A stretch of 64,000 nucleotides of DNA from Collinsella sp. (GCA_019414205.1 DXML01000012.1:72260-136259), one strand, 5' to 3'; shown: positions 1-9,488, counted from the first letter of the stretch. The notes: generated by a model not told the origin, from the sequence alone. Numbers and translations are program-made.

Positions 1-1
1 C

Positions 2-2080
2 AGCGAACGCCGTCCGAGCCTGACCGGGCGCGTGCAGCTCCATGAGCATGGCGCCTATGTCATAACCGAGAGCGGCGACTACAAGGTTATGGGCCGCGGT
101 AAGCGCGAGATCATGGATGGCGATACCGTTGCCGTGAGCATTAAGAACAGCCCGCACGGTGAGCGGCGCGCCGTGATCGAAGGCGTGGTTGAGCGCGCAG
201 CCATAAGCGTGGTGGGTACGTACCAGACCGCTGGTCCGCTCGGTGTGATCGAGCCGCTCGATTCGCGCCTGAAGGCCGACTTCTTCATTCTGCCCGAGGA
301 TACCTCGGCGGATCGTCTGGGCGTCCACCCGGGTGATGCCGTTGTCGCGCGCATTTTGACCTACCCGACGCGCCTGGAATCGGGCACCGTGACGATCGAA
401 CGCCGCATTGGCGGAGATGACGCGCCCGATTTGGGCGTTCAATACGTGATGGCGCGTTACGGCTATACCGATAGCTATCCCGAGGCCGCGCTGGACGAGG
501 CCGAGGGGCTTTCGCTCGATGTGTCCGCGGCGCTTAAGGACCCGCTCCGCCGCGATCTGCGCGACCGCTTTGTCATCACGATCGACCCGGTCGACGCGCG
601 CGACTTTGACGATGCCATTTCGCTTGAGCGCACGCCCGAGGGTGGCTACAAGCTGGGTGTGCATATCGCTGACGTTTCTCACTATGTGGCTTGGGACGGG
701 CATATCGATCTTGAGGCTCGCCATCGTACGACATCGGTGTATCTGGCCGATCGCGTGCTTCCCATGCTGCCCGAACGCCTGTCCTGTGACCTGTGTTCGC
801 TTCGCCCTGACGAGGACCGTCTTGCGTTTACCGTTGACATTGAACTCGATGCGCAGGGTCGCGTGCGGCATTACGATCCGTACCCCAGCGTGATTCGCTC
901 GCGTGTGCGTATGGACTATGACGGCGCCGAGGCGCTGCTGGTGCGTGCCGGCGCGGTGGAGTATGGGGTGCTGGAGGGTGCGGCCGAGGATGTTGCGGCT
1001 GCTGAGGCCTCGCGCGAGGAGGCGCTTGAGCGCGGTCTTGCGTGCGAGAAGGCCGCCCGCGGCTGCAACGTCGACCTCGGCAATTTCCTTGTCGCCGCCA
1101 ACGAACTCGCCGAACTTCGCCGTCGTATTCGTCGCGTCCGCGGCTCAGTCGATTTTGACACGGCCGAGATTCGCGCTCTATTGGATGAGGACGGAGTACC
1201 CGTGCAGATTGTGGCGCGCGAGCGTTCGTGTGCCACGTCGCTTATCGAGGAAGCCATGCTGCTCGCCAACGAGTGCGTTGCAGAGTGGCTGGCAGACCGT
1301 GATATCGAGGCCTGCTATCGCGTGCATGAGGATCCGAGCCCCGATAGCCTGCACGGTGCCGCCGTTGCGCTGGCGCAGCTGGGCATCATCGACGATCGCC
1401 GTGCTGCCGGTATTGCCCTGGGGAGTCCCGATGAGCTGCAGGCTGCAGTTGATGCTGCCGCCGGTACGGCCAACGCACCGCTCGTCAACACGCTGCTTCT
1501 GCGCAGCATGCAGCGCGCGCTGTACAAGCCGCGCAACGAGGGCCACTTTGCGCTCGCCGCGCCGTGCTACTGCCACTTTACGAGTCCCATCCGTCGCTAC
1601 CCCGATCTGGTGGTGCACCGCGTGCTCAAACTGCAGTTGGCCTATGAGCAGCTCGGCGGCAAGGACGCCTTGGTCCGTACGCCGCGGCTGATCGGCAAGG
1701 GGCGCGAGTCGCTGCCGCGCATTCTGCCGCAGATTTGCCGTGCGTGCAGCGATGCGGAGCGTGCGGCCGATGCCGCCAGCCATGCGACGCAAAAGATCAA
1801 GATTGCCCAGTACTATGAGGATCGCCTGGGCGAGCGCTATGCCGGAACCGTCTCGTGGGTTAGCAGCATGGGCCTCTTTGTGCGCTTGGACCTGACGCAG
1901 GTCGAAGGCTTGGTTTCGATCAAGAGCCTGGGCAACGAGTGGTTCGAGTTCGACGAGGATGCGCTTACGCTGACGGGCGCCGACACGGGGACTCGCTATG
2001 AACTGGGCCAGCGCGTGATTATCGAGGTCTCGCGCGTCAATACCACGCGTGGGCACTTGGACTTTAAGCTTATCCATTAG
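2..2080 (+). CDS. rnr: Ribonuclease R, 5'-truncated by the window edge
   Basis: Processive 3'-5' exoribonuclease of the RNB (RNase II/R) family, which degrades structured RNA and works with SmpB/tmRNA in quality control. The frame is open from base 2, so the true start lies upstream; about 690 residues are visible. In order there are N-terminal OB/cold-shock-like sequence (RVQLHEHGAYVI), the RNB catalytic block with the acidic cluster DARDFDDAIS (bases 593-622), the late RNB motif HFTSPIRRYPDL, and a C-terminal S1 domain (YAGTVSWVSSMGLFVRL) close to the stop at 2078-2080. No lysine-rich extension follows the S1 domain. smpB lies about 8.5 kb downstream rather than adjacent as in many Firmicutes. 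Family assignment is firm from motifs; RNase R rather than RNase II is inferred from N-terminal OB domains plus a single S1 domain and from lineage. Confidence 0.95.
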   Translation, partial: SERRPSLTGRVQLHEHGAYVITESGDYKVMGRGKREIMDGDTVAVSIKNSPHGERRAVIEGVVERAAISVVGTYQTAGPLGVIEPLDSRLKADFFILPEDTSADRLGVHPGDAVVARILTYPTRLESGTVTIERRIGGDDAPDLGVQYVMARYGYTDSYPEAALDEAEGLSLDVSAALKDPLRRDLRDRFVITIDPVDARDFDDAISLERTPEGGYKLGVHIADVSHYVAWDGHIDLEARHRTTSVYLADRVLPMLPERLSCDLCSLRPDEDRLAFTVDIELDAQGRVRHYDPYPSVIRSRVRMDYDGAEALLVRAGAVEYGVLEGAAEDVAAAEASREEALERGLACEKAARGCNVDLGNFLVAANELAELRRRIRRVRGSVDFDTAEIRALLDEDGVPVQIVARERSCATSLIEEAMLLANECVAEWLADRDIEACYRVHEDPSPDSLHGAAVALAQLGIIDDRRAAGIALGSPDELQAAVDAAAGTANAPLVNTLLLRSMQRALYKPRNEGHFALAAPCYCHFTSPIRRYPDLVVHRVLKLQLAYEQLGGKDALVRTPRLIGKGRESLPRILPQICRACSDAERAADAASHATQKIKIAQYYEDRLGERYAGTVSWVSSMGLFVRLDLTQVEGLVSIKSLGNEWFEFDEDALTLTGADTGTRYELGQRVIIEVSRVNTTRGHLDFKLIH

Positions 2081-2105
2081 CCAAATCTCGACTCATGGCG
2101 GGAGA

Positions 2106-2140
2106 GCGGAGGGCGGTCTTTCGGGGCCGCCCTCCGCATT
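2106..2140 (+). terminator. Intrinsic terminator after rnr
   Basis: An 11-bp GC-rich stem (GCGGAGGGCGG at 2106-2116, CCGCCCTCCGC at 2127-2137) with a 10-nt loop, then ATTT. The U-run is short, but the position 26 nt after the rnr stop fits termination. Confidence 0.75.
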
Positions 2141-2199
2141 TGGATCATGGCTACCTTGCCGTCTGCTCGGCCGCCCGCTTACCTGCTATTCGAGAGGTA

Positions 2200-2238
2200 A
2201 AACCTACCAAAATAAACCTGTCCCTTTTTGGCAGGTTT
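2200..2238. repeat. Symmetric AAACCT-type sequence before the recombinase
   Basis: AAACCTG (2214-2220) is perfectly inverted as CAGGTTT (2232-2238). A further near copy, AAACCTACCAAAA (2200-2212), mirrors TTTTTGGCAGGTTT (2225-2238). Three AAACCT half-sites therefore lie within 40 bp and end 20 bp before the recombinase start. It could be the recombinase's own binding or crossover site, an operator, or a member of the GGGAC-type palindrome family seen elsewhere in the window, since it contains CCTGTCCC. Confidence 0.45.
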
Positions 2239-2257
2239 ACAAGAAAGCGGGGATGAG

Positions 2258-2863
2258 ATGGCGACGGTGTATGGTTATGCGCGGGTGAGTTCGCGCGATC
2301 AGAATCTTAATCGGCAGCTGGATGCGCTGGGCGCCTATGGCGTGGGCTCGGCGAATATTTATGCCGACCATGCGAGCGGCAAGGACTTCGATCGACCGCG
2401 CTATCGCGAGCTGCTGCACGTCCTGGGAGACGGGGACGTGCTGGTGGTGCTTTCTATCGACCGACTTGGTCGTAATTACTCCGAGATTCTTGAGGAATGG
2501 CGTCGCATTACCAAGGAGCTCGGGGTTGCCATTGTGGTGTTGGACATGCCATTGCTTGACACGCGCGCCAGGGCCAGCGGCGCGCCGGATGTGACTAATA
2601 CCCTGATTGCCGATATTGTGCTGCAACTGCTGAGCTACGTGGCGCAGGTGGAGCGCGAGAATATCCATCGGCGCCAAGCGGAGGGGATTGCAGCGGCGCG
2701 GGCGCGAGGGGTCCGTTTCGGTCGACCTCGCAAGCCGTGCCCTCCTCAGTTTGAGCTGGTACGCGATAGCTATGAGGCAGGCGATATTACCCGCAGCCAG
2801 GCAGCAAAGTGCCTGGGCGTGTGCGTGGGGACGTTCGATCGCTGGATGCGCGAGGCGGGGTAG
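2258..2863 (+). CDS. Serine recombinase (resolvase/invertase family)
   Basis: Small site-specific serine recombinase of 201 aa. It starts at ATG 2258 (MATVYGYARVSSRDQNLNRQ) after an AAAGCGGGG ribosome-binding stretch; an upstream TTG at 2228 is in frame but falls inside the palindrome and is unlikely. The N-terminal catalytic domain carries the nucleophile region YARVSSRDQ and the IDRLGRNY motif, followed by the long E-helix region (VAQVERENIHRRQAEGIAAA) and a short C-terminal Hin-type helix-turn-helix (ITRSQAAKCLGVCVGTFDRW). Length matches resolvases and invertases rather than large integrases. No transposase or other mobility gene is adjacent, and the only nearby candidate site is the symmetric sequence just upstream. 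Function as inversion or resolution enzyme cannot be decided from this window. Confidence 0.9.
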   Translation: MATVYGYARVSSRDQNLNRQLDALGAYGVGSANIYADHASGKDFDRPRYRELLHVLGDGDVLVVLSIDRLGRNYSEILEEWRRITKELGVAIVVLDMPLLDTRARASGAPDVTNTLIADIVLQLLSYVAQVERENIHRRQAEGIAAARARGVRFGRPRKPCPPQFELVRDSYEAGDITRSQAAKCLGVCVGTFDRWMREAG

Positions 2864-2967
2864 GGGTTTGCGCCGCTTTGGCGCTTCCTGTTGCGATTCA
2901 AATTTTGATACGGCGACGATGCCATTTGGGGCTACACTCGCTGATATTCAAAAAAGGAGGTAGGCCC

Positions 2968-3549
2968 TTGGCGCGCGTAAAACAAATAATCGGATGGACC
3001 GCGATCGTTCTGTTTACTGCAACGCTGGCGGGCATCTGGGCGCTGACGGAGCAAAATGCGGTGGAGACGTCGTTGCTGAGCGAGTCCACCGCGCGTGTGG
3101 TGGAGGGTCAAGCTACGGGCGTACAGGCTGTCGATGTCGCGGGTGAAGCTCAGACCGAGAACGGGATGACCGGGAGCACCGATTCGGCTGCTTCGAATGT
3201 CCGGTCTGGCCGACTTGCTTCCATTCGCATGTGGGTGGGCACGAACGTCCGTCGCGTTGCCCATACCGTAGAGTTTTTCTTCGTCGGATTGTTCGCCTCG
3301 GTGGTCGTGGTTTGCTTTTCCAGGCGTCCGTGGAGCGTATGCTCCCGTTGCGTGCCCGTGTTGCTCTTTTGCGCCGTCTGCTCCGTTGGCGATCAGGTAC
3401 ATAAGATCTTTGTTCCCGGCAGGCATTTCGACGTTATCGATTTAGGATTCGATGCTGCGGGCTATGTTACCGCGATGCTGTTGGTATTGCTGGCAGCGGT
3501 GTTGGTGCGCCATGCGACTCGGCCGATCGGCGCCCATGCGAGGCGTTAG
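2968..3549 (+). CDS. VanZ-like family membrane protein
   Basis: Membrane protein of 193 aa. The start is TTG 2968, seven bases after a strong AAAAAGGAGG; the frame extends upstream to 2809 but overlaps the recombinase gene and lacks a ribosome-binding site there. An N-terminal transmembrane helix (WTAIVLFTATLAGIWAL) is followed by a polar linker of about 60 residues. The VanZ-type hallmarks follow: VRRVAHTVEFFFVGLF (compare the RKxAHxxEY pattern), DQVHKIFVPGRHFDVIDLGF (compare DExxQxFxPGR-xxxxDxxxD), and a final hydrophobic helix. VanZ proteins are linked to glycopeptide tolerance in some bacteria, but most family members have no known function, so no resistance role is claimed. The gene is single, with a terminator downstream. 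Confidence 0.82.
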   Translation: MARVKQIIGWTAIVLFTATLAGIWALTEQNAVETSLLSESTARVVEGQATGVQAVDVAGEAQTENGMTGSTDSAASNVRSGRLASIRMWVGTNVRRVAHTVEFFFVGLFASVVVVCFSRRPWSVCSRCVPVLLFCAVCSVGDQVHKIFVPGRHFDVIDLGFDAAGYVTAMLLVLLAAVLVRHATRPIGAHARR

Positions 3550-3630
3550 CCGGTAACAAGCCCGTTTTTGATAATGCGATCTTGTTGAATTATTTTGTGT
3601 CGCGCGTATTTCCGAGCGGTCGGATTTGAG

Positions 3631-3659
3631 GGGCGAGCGGTAGAACGCTCGCCCTTTGT
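3631..3659 (+). terminator. Intrinsic terminator after the VanZ-like gene
   Basis: A 9-bp stem GGGCGAGCG (3631-3639) / CGCTCGCCC (3646-3654) is followed by TTTGT. Confidence 0.75.
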
Positions 3660-3679
3660 GCGCCACGATGCGGCACAAT

Positions 3680-3708
3680 GTACCGTAAAAGCTGTTTATA
3701 TCCGGTAC
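3680..3708. promoter_or_regulatory. Candidate operator before murR
   Basis: GTACCG (3680-3685) and CGGTAC (3703-3708) form a perfect 6-bp inverted repeat around an AT-rich centre, 45 bp before the murR start. This is a plausible site for the RpiR/MurR regulator encoded downstream, by analogy with autoregulated mur loci. Confidence 0.35.
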
Positions 3709-3753
3709 GAATCGTTCGTTGGTCTTTAATTCTTCTCAACGGAGGTGTTTGAG

Positions 3754-4605
3754 ATGGCAAACGGATTGCTTTTGCGGCTTCGCGAGCGTGAGCTCAGCGC
3801 GAGCCCGGCGGAACGCAATGTCATCGCATATGTAAGCGCTCATCCGCACGAGGTGGTCGGGCTGTCCGTCCGCGGTCTTGCCGATGCCACGTTCTCCTCG
3901 CCCTCGAGCATTTTGCGCTTTTGCAAGCGCTTGGGTTTTGCGGGCTACAAGGAGTTCCAGCGCGAACTGATTGCCGAGCTGGCGCTCTTGGGTGACAAGA
4001 AAGACGTTGCCCTCGAGGACATCTCCATGGATGACAGCGTCGAACGTATCGTGGGGAAGGTGATGAAAAGCAACGTGCGCGCGATCGAAGCGACGGCGCG
4101 AACGCTCGATTACACCGTCTTGGAGCGATGTGCGGCCTATCTTAAGCGGGCACGCGCGGTCAATCTGTTCGGTATCGGTGCCTCTCGTTTGGTCGCGCAC
4201 GATCTGGCGCAAAAGCTCATGCGTGTCGACAAAGAGTGCCATCTGTACGACGACTGGCATGATCAGCTCTTGTGTGCCAAGAACATGCATGAGGGCGATA
4301 TGGCAATCGCCTTTAGCTACTCGGGCTTGACGCAAGAGGTGCTGGACTGCGCCGCCGAGGCCCAACGTCACAACTGTCCCGTTGTGACCGTGACCAAAGT
4401 AGATGGATCATCCAAGCTTGCCACCATGGCCGATGCCGTGCTCGGCGTCGCTGCGAGTGAGCCCTTGGTCCGCAGCGGTGCCATGGCTTCGCGTATGGCC
4501 CAGCTTATGGTTGTCGATGCCCTGTACGCTGCTTACGTTGCCAGCGACTACGAACGGGCGACGCATGTCATTAAGCAAAACTACATCGAGAAACAGGAAA
4601 GATGA
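3754..4605 (+). CDS. murR: MurR/RpiR-family transcriptional regulator
   Basis: DNA-binding sugar-phosphate sensor of 283 aa at the head of the muramic acid locus. It starts at ATG 3754 (MANGLLLRLRE), eight bases after GGAGG; GTG 3745 is in frame but overlaps that site. The N-terminal HTH_6 domain shows VRGLADATFSSPSSILRFCK. The C-terminal SIS domain (about residues 120-250) contains FGIGASRLVAHDLAQKL and AIAFSYSGLTQEVLDCA, the sugar-phosphate pocket pattern. Ten bases separate its stop from murQ, so they are probably cotranscribed. MurNAc-6-phosphate as ligand is inferred from the neighbours murQ, the EIIBC gene and mupG; the sequence alone only gives the RpiR family. Confidence 0.88.
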   Translation: MANGLLLRLRERELSASPAERNVIAYVSAHPHEVVGLSVRGLADATFSSPSSILRFCKRLGFAGYKEFQRELIAELALLGDKKDVALEDISMDDSVERIVGKVMKSNVRAIEATARTLDYTVLERCAAYLKRARAVNLFGIGASRLVAHDLAQKLMRVDKECHLYDDWHDQLLCAKNMHEGDMAIAFSYSGLTQEVLDCAAEAQRHNCPVVTVTKVDGSSKLATMADAVLGVAASEPLVRSGAMASRMAQLMVVDALYAAYVASDYERATHVIKQNYIEKQER

Positions 4606-4615
4606 GGTGAATGAA

Positions 4616-5539
<924 letters not shown>

Positions 5540-5596
5540 GTGCGCGGCGTGAGCTGATATGACATCCAAACGAGATACCCAATACAAGGAGGAGTT

Positions 5597-7027
5597 ATGA
5601 CGAACAAAGAGCTGGCTCAAAAGCTGCTGGACCTTTTGGGCGGTAAAGACAACGTGCTCGCAAACGCGGCGTGCATGACGCGCCTGCGCGTGACCGTCAA
5701 AGACACGGGCAGCGTCGACACGGAGGGTATTAAGGCACTCGACGGCGTGATGGGCTTGGTCGAGGACGACACGATGCAGATCGTGCTGGGGCCGGGCAAG
5801 GTGAATAAGGTGCTCGAGGAGTTCTCCAAGCTCACCGGCCTTGCGAAAGGCGTTGCTGACGAGAGCGTGGTTGACGCTGCGGCCACAAACAAGGCCGCGC
5901 AGAAGGCAAAGTACGAGTCCAAGCCGGTTCAGGCCTTCCTCAAGAAGATTTCCAATGTCTTCGTCGCCCTGCTTCCCGGCATCATTGCGGCTGGCCTCAT
6001 CAACGGTATCTGCAACGTCATTAACGTCTCGACGGCAGGCGCGCTTGCGGGCGAGTGGTGGTACCAGGGCATTCGTTCCATGGGCTGGGCCCTGTTTGCC
6101 TATCTGCCCATCTTGGTGGGCTATAACGCGGCACGTGAGTTTGGTGGCTCCGCTGCGCTGGGCGGCATCGCCGGCATGATGTGTATCGCCAACAGTGCCA
6201 TGCCCCTGCTTGCGCCTGGCGCGGCCGATCCTGCCACTGCCATTCTGCTGCCGCTCACCAATGCGCAGTATAACCCCGCAGCGGGCGGCATGATCGCGGC
6301 TCTTATCGCTGGCGCATTTTTTGCCTGGATGGAGCGTCAGATTCGCAAGGTTATGCCCAACGCACTCGACACGTTCTTGTCCCCGCTGCTGGTGCTCATC
6401 ATCGGCGCCTTTGCTCTGATGCTCGTCATCCAGCCGGTTGGCGCATGGCTGACGACTGCCATCTTTAGCGTTTTGACCTTTATCTTCGAGAAGCTGGGCG
6501 TCCTGGGCGGCTATATCCTGTCGGCAGGCTTCTTGCCGCTGGTTTCCGTCGGCCTGCATCAGGCGCTCACGCCGATCCACGCTATGCTCAACGATCCCGA
6601 CGGCGCTACCAAGGGCATCAATTACCTGCTCCCCATCCTTATGATGGCTGGCGGCGGTCAGGTCGGTGCCGGTCTGGCGCTGTACTTTAAGACCAAGAAC
6701 GCCAAGCTCAAGAAGTACGTCGCAGAGTCCATTCCCGTTGGAATCCTCGGTGTGGGCGAGCCTCTGATGTATGCCGTTACGCTGCCGCTCGTTCGTCCGT
6801 TTGTGACGGCCTGTCTGGGTGCCGGATTTGGCGGCGCGCTCGCGGCGCTGCTTCACATCGGCACGGTTTCTCAGGGCGTTTCCGGTCTGTTTGGCCTGCT
6901 GATCGTCGTTCCTGGCCAGCAGCTCGGCTACGTTGCCGCTATGCTGCTTGCCTATGCCGCCGGCTTTGTCCTGACGTGGTTCTTCGGCGTCGACGAGCAG
7001 AAGATCAACGAGTTCTTTGGCGAATAG
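5597..7027 (+). CDS. murP: PTS EIIBC component, probably for N-acetylmuramic acid
   Basis: Membrane permease of the glucose/sucrose PTS superfamily, 476 aa, which phosphorylates its sugar during import. ATG 5597 follows AAGGAGGAGTT. The N-terminal EIIB domain (residues 1-85) carries the phosphorylated cysteine in ACMTRLRVTVKD and the QIVLGPGKVNKV motif. A linker leads to a roughly 370-residue EIIC domain with about ten hydrophobic segments, including the substrate-loop motif GLHQALTPIHAML and the GVGEPLMYAV motif. No EIIA domain is fused, so phosphate must come from a separate EIIA; one is encoded at 37.2 kb. MurNAc specificity is inferred from position between murQ and mupG. An intrinsic terminator follows, so mupG transcription may be partly uncoupled. 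Confidence 0.9.
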   Translation: MTNKELAQKLLDLLGGKDNVLANAACMTRLRVTVKDTGSVDTEGIKALDGVMGLVEDDTMQIVLGPGKVNKVLEEFSKLTGLAKGVADESVVDAAATNKAAQKAKYESKPVQAFLKKISNVFVALLPGIIAAGLINGICNVINVSTAGALAGEWWYQGIRSMGWALFAYLPILVGYNAAREFGGSAALGGIAGMMCIANSAMPLLAPGAADPATAILLPLTNAQYNPAAGGMIAALIAGAFFAWMERQIRKVMPNALDTFLSPLLVLIIGAFALMLVIQPVGAWLTTAIFSVLTFIFEKLGVLGGYILSAGFLPLVSVGLHQALTPIHAMLNDPDGATKGINYLLPILMMAGGGQVGAGLALYFKTKNAKLKKYVAESIPVGILGVGEPLMYAVTLPLVRPFVTACLGAGFGGALAALLHIGTVSQGVSGLFGLLIVVPGQQLGYVAAMLLAYAAGFVLTWFFGVDEQKINEFFGE

Positions 7028-7094
7028 TTTGATATCGCGAGCCGTGTTGCTCAGGGCTCGCGGCGCACGGCAGATTTCTTGATGCTATGGTTGT

Positions 7095-7128
7095 GCCGGC
7101 GGGGCTAACTGCTCCGCCGGCCTTTTTT
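7095..7128 (+). terminator. Intrinsic terminator between murP and mupG
   Basis: GCCGGCGG (7095-7102) pairs with CCGCCGGC (7114-7121), followed by C and six T. It lies only 16 bp before the mupG start, so it may attenuate rather than end the operon. Confidence 0.82.
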
Positions 7129-7144
7129 AAAGGAGCGTTGAAAC

Positions 7145-8197
7145 GTGAAAACGGGTATTTCGATTTATCTTTCCAGCCCTCTGCAGGATATTGAGCGGAC
7201 GATTGAGCACGGTGCCGCGGCGGGTGCGCGCTATGCGTTTACCTCACTGCATATTCCCGAGGATGGGGGAGCGGCGTATGCCGATAAGGTCCGTCATGTG
7301 CTGTCGCTGCTTTCCGCCCGCGGCATTGCGCTCATTGCCGATGTGGGACCGCGCACGTGCGATTTGCTCGGGCTTGAGCGCATCGAGGACCTGCGCGATC
7401 TGGGGTTGGAATACCTTCGTTTGGACTATGGCTTTAGCGCCCAGCGGGTCGCGGAGCTGTCCGGTGTATTTCGCATTGTGGTCAATGCATCGACGGTGAG
7501 TTCTGATGAAATCGCATCGTGGCGTGAGGCCGGTGCCGATGTGACTCGTTTTGCCGCCTGCCACAATTTTTACCCCAAGCCTTATACCGGTTTAGCTCTG
7601 GAGGACATTGCTCGGGTGAATCTTCGTCTTGCGGCGCTTGGATTCGAAATCATGGCTTTTGTGCCGGGCGATGCTAACGTTCGCGGGCCGGTATTCGAGG
7701 GACTGCCGACGGTCGAGACGCAGCGCGGTCGCGTGTCAAAGGTTGCCCTCAACATGCTTGAGCTCGCACATGGCGCCGATTGCGACATTGTTTTGGTCGG
7801 CGACCCCGATCTTTCCGATGCGGGTTGGGCACAGTTTGCTCAAGTTTCCGCCGGATACGTAGACCTGCAATGTGAGCTTGAGCCCGGTTATGCCTATGTA
7901 CGTGGGCAGATTCATCACGACCGACCCGATTCGAGCACCCTCATCTTTAGGTCTCAGGAGTCGCGTACGACGCTTAAGCCGGATTCCGTGCCGATGGATG
8001 CCGGTGCCGGCCTGTCACGAAAGACGGGGTCGATCGCTGTGAGCAATAGCGGCTATGGGCGCTACGAAGGCGAGCTTGAGATTGCGCGGGTCGATCTTCC
8101 CGGTGACGAGCGCATGAACGTTGCGGGCCATATCACGCCCGAGACAATGGAGCTGCTGCCGTTCATCAAACGCGGATTCGGGGTACGGTTCGTTTAG
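7145..8197 (+). CDS. mupG: MupG-like protein (DUF871), probable 6-phospho-N-acetylmuramidase
   Basis: Cytoplasmic TIM-barrel protein of the MupG/DUF871 family, 350 aa. Characterised Gram-positive members cleave MurNAc-6-phosphate from GlcNAc-linked disaccharides taken up by the PTS. Start ATG 7145 follows AAAGGAGCG. The N-terminal barrel shows the family's opening MKTGISIYLSSPLQDIERTI, TSLHIPED, IADVGPRT, LRLDYGFS and ACHNFYPKPYTGL blocks. A C-terminal domain of roughly 110 residues holds QIHHDRPDS and ends GHITPETMELLPFIKRG. Position after the RpiR-MurQ-PTS trio gives a complete import, hydrolysis and etherase route for peptidoglycan-derived MurNAc. The family is certain; exact substrate is inference from context. 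Confidence 0.85.
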   Translation: MKTGISIYLSSPLQDIERTIEHGAAAGARYAFTSLHIPEDGGAAYADKVRHVLSLLSARGIALIADVGPRTCDLLGLERIEDLRDLGLEYLRLDYGFSAQRVAELSGVFRIVVNASTVSSDEIASWREAGADVTRFAACHNFYPKPYTGLALEDIARVNLRLAALGFEIMAFVPGDANVRGPVFEGLPTVETQRGRVSKVALNMLELAHGADCDIVLVGDPDLSDAGWAQFAQVSAGYVDLQCELEPGYAYVRGQIHHDRPDSSTLIFRSQESRTTLKPDSVPMDAGAGLSRKTGSIAVSNSGYGRYEGELEIARVDLPGDERMNVAGHITPETMELLPFIKRGFGVRFV

Positions 8198-8289
8198 CGT
8201 GTGACCCGTGGGCTACAATTGGCCCATCATGCGAAGGCGCCTCGTGTGGCGTGTGCCTGCGTTGGCCGATCTATATTCGGAGGATTTCC

Positions 8290-8649
8290 ATGACCGTACT
8301 GTTTGTTGAATATCCCAAGTGCTCGACCTGTAAGAAGGCCAAGGCATGGCTGGACGAACACGGGGTAGAGTATATCGACCGCGATATCGTTTTGGACAAT
8401 CCCACGGCTGATGAGCTTGCGACCTGGATTGCTCGTTCGGGACTGCCGGTGCGGCGCTTCTTTAATTCGTCGGGCATGAAATATCGAGAGCTGGGCCTGA
8501 AGGCGCGTCTAGATGCGGGCATGACGGATCGGGAGTGCTACAAGCTGCTGGCGACCGACGGCATGCTGGTTAAGCGTCCGCTGTTGGTGGGCGACGACTT
8601 TGCGATTCCCGGCTTTAGGGAATCGGCTTGGGTCGAGGCGTTGCTGTAG
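8290..8649 (+). CDS. ArsC/Spx/YffB-family thioredoxin-fold protein
   Basis: Protein of 119 aa with the arsenate-reductase-like thioredoxin fold. ATG 8290 (MTVLFVEYPKCSTCKKA) follows CGGAGGATTT; the frame extends upstream to 8251 without a ribosome-binding site. The redox motif CSTC lies at residues 11-14, followed by the family's KAWLDEHGVEYIDRDIV and the C-terminal GMLVKRPLLVGDDFAIPGF, the RPL/RPI stretch typical of YffB/ArsC-like members. Two vicinal cysteines are also seen in Spx, but the length and the KRPLLV block point to the YffB-like branch. There are no arsenic genes nearby, so an arsenate role is not supported; physiological function is unknown. Confidence 0.85.
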   Translation: MTVLFVEYPKCSTCKKAKAWLDEHGVEYIDRDIVLDNPTADELATWIARSGLPVRRFFNSSGMKYRELGLKARLDAGMTDRECYKLLATDGMLVKRPLLVGDDFAIPGFRESAWVEALL

Positions 8650-8721
8650 CGGCTGCGGAAAGTGCGACCCGTTTTGAGTGCTCAGGGTGGGACGTGTTTT
8701 CCATCGGCGGGCTCGCTCGGC

Positions 8722-9132
8722 TCAATCCTCGAGCTGTGCCCATTCGTGCGGATCGTAGACCTTTACGTGTTTGTTGGGCTTGCCGCTCCAGTACTCCTCG
8801 TCCATAAAGGGCAGATATGCCTGAACGCCGGGGCAGATAAAGGGAATCCGCTGCTGTTGCAGTCGCTCGCGCTGGCGCTGCTCCAGGTGCGCCTCGGATA
8901 TGACGGTCGGCATACCGGACAGCTCGACGAGGCTTGCCTGGATTCGCTTAAGGTCGGTGAGTCCCGCGTGCCATGACATCCGCATGATCAAAAAGGATGC
9001 ACGGCGGTATTTTGCCTGCATCACCGTGATGGCGGGGCGCAGTGTGGGATGGATTTTGTCCCGTTCGGGCCAAAGGTCAGCAGTGATCTCGAGACCCAGG
9101 GTCTCCCATAGGTAATCAAGCTCTTCGTCCAT
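8722..9132 (-). CDS. Uncharacterised protein, possibly a partial MarR-like family member
   Basis: Protein of 136 aa, not confidently recognised. ATG 9132 (MDEELDYLWETLGLEI) is preceded by GAGGCGCC; a TTG at 9153 is in frame without a ribosome-binding site. The sequence is soluble and rich in Arg and Gln, with a helical stretch HLEQRQRERLQQQRIPFICP and the segment PGVQAYLPFMDEEYWS. The latter is reminiscent, from memory, of the RIPFIVPG-type segment in longer Gram-positive proteins annotated as MarR-like regulators; no clear winged helix is visible. If that likeness is real, this may be a short or degraded relative. It lies alone on the minus strand between the ArsC-like gene and the tRNA pair. 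Confidence 0.55.
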   Translation of the reverse strand: MDEELDYLWETLGLEITADLWPERDKIHPTLRPAITVMQAKYRRASFLIMRMSWHAGLTDLKRIQASLVELSGMPTVISEAHLEQRQRERLQQQRIPFICPGVQAYLPFMDEEYWSGKPNKHVKVYDPHEWAQLED

Positions 9133-9324
9133 GGCGCCTCGATATCCGTGCAATGATGACGGTTCGATTGTGCCATCAGCCGTGAGTGCTGCATTGTTGT
9201 AATCTACCAGCGGTAGATGCGGGATGTTTTACGGGCTTTGGCGCCGTACGTGTCGCTGGCGCTTCACAGGTCCTTCACGTGTCGGCCGTATTTGACTGAA
9301 TTTCAAAAAAGTCAAAATTGGGGC

Positions 9325-9353
9325 TTGCGTCACGGCCGGACTTCCCGTATATT
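9325..9353 (+). promoter_or_regulatory. Sigma-70-type promoter for the tRNA pair
   Basis: TTGCGT (9325-9330), a 17-bp spacer and TATATT (9348-9353) lie 45 bp before tRNA-Gln. Confidence 0.6.
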
Positions 9354-9397
9354 TCTTTCTTGCGCAAAGGCACAGCCGAGCGCAGCGATGCAGTCAT

Positions 9398-9471
9398 TGG
9401 GATGTCGTCTAATGGCAGGACAGCGGATTCTGGTTCCGTCAATGGGGGTTCGACTCCCTCCATCCCAGCCA
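9398..9471 (+). tRNA. tRNA-Gln (anticodon CTG)
   Basis: Full cloverleaf: acceptor TGGGATG pairs with CATCCCA, D-arm stem GTC/GAC, anticodon stem GCGGA/TCCGT enclosing loop TTCTGGT (CTG at positions 34-36, reading CAG), and a T-arm with TTCGACT loop. Discriminator G and an encoded CCA end at 9471. It is 17 bp before tRNA-Glu. Confidence 0.93.
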
Positions 9472-9488
9472 TTGCATTTGCTACATAT

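Noticed and set aside
2968..3549. Vancomycin resistance determinant
   Set aside because: VanZ-like proteins are widespread; no vanHAX or vanRS genes are present.
8290..8649. Arsenic resistance gene
   Set aside because: Only the general ArsC/Spx-like fold is supported; no arsR, arsB or acr3 gene is nearby.
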